From Hydractinia symbiolongicarpus (lineage: Eukaryota > Cnidaria > Hydrozoa > Anthoathecata > Hydractiniidae): DNA of 64,000 bases. How positions within the stretch are numbered: the first letter of the stretch is position 1; each line of letters begins with the position of its first letter. The notes beneath the pieces were generated by a model. The model did not search any database. It saw only the letters and a program-made list of their open reading frames with translations, and was not told the origin of the DNA. Positions 62,159 through 64,000 of this stretch are shown one piece after another. Location of the stretch: NCBI RefSeq assembly GCF_029227915.1, contig NC_079879.1, positions 6,694,001-6,758,000 of the forward strand, given 5' to 3'. A program made the translations under genes and the position numbers.

Positions 62159-62310
62159 TTCTACTTTTATAAAAAAGATCTATTATATCTTTCTTTCGTC
62201 AAAAACAAACCGACGAGCAGTAAGAACTGCTTTTATATAATTTAATGGATCTATGATAAGGTATATATATATACTTACATACAAGTATGTGGAGGAGTGG
62301 CATAGAATAC
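62159..62310 (-). promoter_or_regulatory. promoter and exon 1 of gene E
   Basis: Matches the gene C promoter at offset 7,518, including TTATATAAAAGC, the start region CTGCTCGTCGGTTTG and donor GTAAGT (62158). Confidence 0.6.
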
Positions 62311-62367
62311 AAAACGTGCTACTAAGGTGAATTACAACTTTCGATATTGAATTTACTTTTTGTTTGT

Positions 62368-62628
62368 TAATTGTTGGTCGGACTAAATTACGATCATCGT
62401 TCTCACCTTTAATCCACCATAACCACCTTAAATAACCTTTGATATAGCCTTATCTTCCTCATCTCAAAAAATCTACCGCATCTCTCGCAATTACAGAAAT
62501 GCAGTCAATTGGATGACTACTGCCCATTGACGTCAACATATTTAACCGCTCTAGCGCTTCTGTCAACTGTAAACTTTGCTTTGCAAAGGTTGATGTCAAC
62601 TGTAGTACCTCCCACTTCTCCTCCGCCA
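62368..62628 (-). pseudogene. spacer open frame, frameshifted copy (unit 3)
   Basis: Matches the unit 1 copy at offset 7,518, including the six-base run (62466-62471) that breaks the frame. Confidence 0.4.
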
Positions 62629-64000
62629 AAAATTATCGACTTTTGCATAGCCCTCCTCTTAATAGTGCACGTTATTAGAGAACAGTCCCTGCAATAAAAT
62701 CCACTACAATCGTACTAATTAATATAAACATTTCTACTTCTTGTAAACGTCATCTTTAACATTTGCCTGTTTGTTACAGGACGCGCATGTTTCACTTATT
62801 GACTAACAAAAATGTTTAAAAATGTTAAAAATATTTACAGCAGATAACTTACTGGTTACCTAGTTAATTATAGATATAGCAATTGATTATATTTGTCGCA
62901 AAAGCATTGAGACTAACGAATTTTTTATGAAAGTTGCTTACTGGACATTCGAAAGACTCTCGTTTTTCCTATCTCAATGTCAAAATATTGTTAGCAAGAT
63001 TCTCTGGTATTCTGTAATAAGAAGAGAGTTTTTTAAAACAAATTTCAACTCCATTTGTTTCAATATATTATTCGTACCATCTGTTTCTTTTTTGGTTTAG
63101 CTGTCCATGTTATGATTTTCTGAGCTATAACAATCAGTATTTAAAAATAATAAATAAAATGTAGTTCGTATTAACTTTCTTACAATAATAAAATTAAGTT
63201 TTTGAATTAATTGAGATAAAACGGAACATGACAGTAAAAATGTGAATTGATATCCTATATCATAAAAGAAAAAAAAGGATGGAGAAATTTTATTTTATGT
63301 TAATGATGATCATTCATTACTACAACATGATTATTATTGAAATAGTGCCGATACAGATCTTCCCACTGTTAATGCATAAAAAAATCATTGCCAACATTCA
63401 CATTAGCACTTCAACTTTTTGTAAATTAAAATGTCTTTTTTACAGCTGTAATTATTATAAAATCATTTCTGGACACATTTCTAATATAATACTGTTTGTA
63501 GGGATAAAATGAGGTAGCAGATAAAAAGAAAACCTTTGTTAAGACGCATCTGTGATAAAAAAAGAACTTATACCATTAAAAATACTCTGAAGTCGAAACA
63601 TATTTTAACAGGCAAAGATATCACAAAACAAAATAAAATTATTATTCGTCTTTTTTATCCGTGAAAAAATCATATCTATCTGAAATTGGAAAGCTTAGTA
63701 AACTTGCTTCCTAATAAGTTCACCGTTTTAATTATATTATATACGTTAAGCAGTGCTCTCACAAACAACTGTTAATTCTAGGCCAATTTTTCTGCGAATC
63801 TCTTTATAAAAACTGCGAATTCTGAGCTTTATTTTTTTATTATTAATTTGCTTTTATATTTTTCGTTGCGTTCACTTTGGTATTAAAATTTCGATTTATT
63901 CTAATTTTACACACATAGAAAACATAATTTTAAATCTTATTTTATAAGTTGCTAATATAAGATTGAAATTTTTCCTAGAGAAATTTAATTGATAAACAAC

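Larger units (their letters stand above)
60841..64000 (-). repeat. array unit 3 (gene E), cut by the window end
   Basis: From 60841 to about 61215 it follows unit 2. From about 61215 on it follows unit 1 at an offset of 7,518 with only scattered differences (for example near 62099 and 63927). The switch marks the edge of the recent two-unit duplication. The array continues beyond the window. Confidence 0.85.

Noticed and set aside
49720-64000. CRISPR or satellite interpretation of the repeated DNA
   Set aside because: Units are 3.6-3.8 kb with spliced genes and eukaryotic promoters; there are no short direct repeats with unique spacers.

Overview
This is AT-rich metazoan DNA (roughly one third G+C by eye). 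It has few genes, long non-coding stretches and many decayed transposons. There are no bacterial features. The fossils are animal types: a piggyBac-like transposase, a pogo/Tigger-like transposase, two reverse transcriptase remnants, tRNA-derived SINEs and short Helitron-like elements. The reverse transcriptase at 21.8-23.9 kb belongs to a kind I associate with cnidarian genomes, so a cnidarian, perhaps a hydrozoan, is my best guess. That is inference.

The only convincing host genes are five members of one small secreted cysteine-rich peptide family, which I do not recognise. Two are on the + strand (genes A at 14.55-15.0 kb and B at 37.18-37.68 kb). Three are on the - strand in a tandem array (C at 53.9-54.3, D at 57.6-58.0, E at 61.4-61.8 kb). 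All share one build: a non-coding exon 1 behind a conserved promoter, an exon 2 encoding only the signal peptide, a phase-0 intron, and an exon 3 encoding a Thr/Ser-rich linker plus a six-cysteine domain with invariant spacing C-x7-C-x7-C-x2-C-x4-C-x10-C and a G-P-R-[IV]-K C-terminus. The proteins are 84-107 residues long.

Layout. 0-12 kb: piggyBac fossil, a SINE and dispersed repeats. 12-15 kb: gene A with a long upstream segment that is also present upstream of gene B. 15-24 kb: repeats, a 114-bp Helitron-like element, a perfect ~495-bp (TGTC)n tract, twin hairpins and a reverse transcriptase fossil. 24-32 kb: little that I can identify. 32-38 kb: a second complete Helitron-like element, then the gene B block. 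38-49.7 kb: SINE, Tigger-like fossil, 3'-end LINE fragment, a diverged repeat cluster and two abutting Helitron-like copies.

49.7 kb to the end: tandem array of ~3.6-3.8 kb units. Unit 0 has kept the promoter and exon 1 but lost both coding exons. Units 1-3 carry genes C, D and E. Units 1 and 3 are nearly identical at an offset of 7,518 bp, so a two-unit block was duplicated recently. The peptide family and its array, with mosaic homogenisation, a gene-less unit and fast-changing mature peptides, are the most interesting system here.
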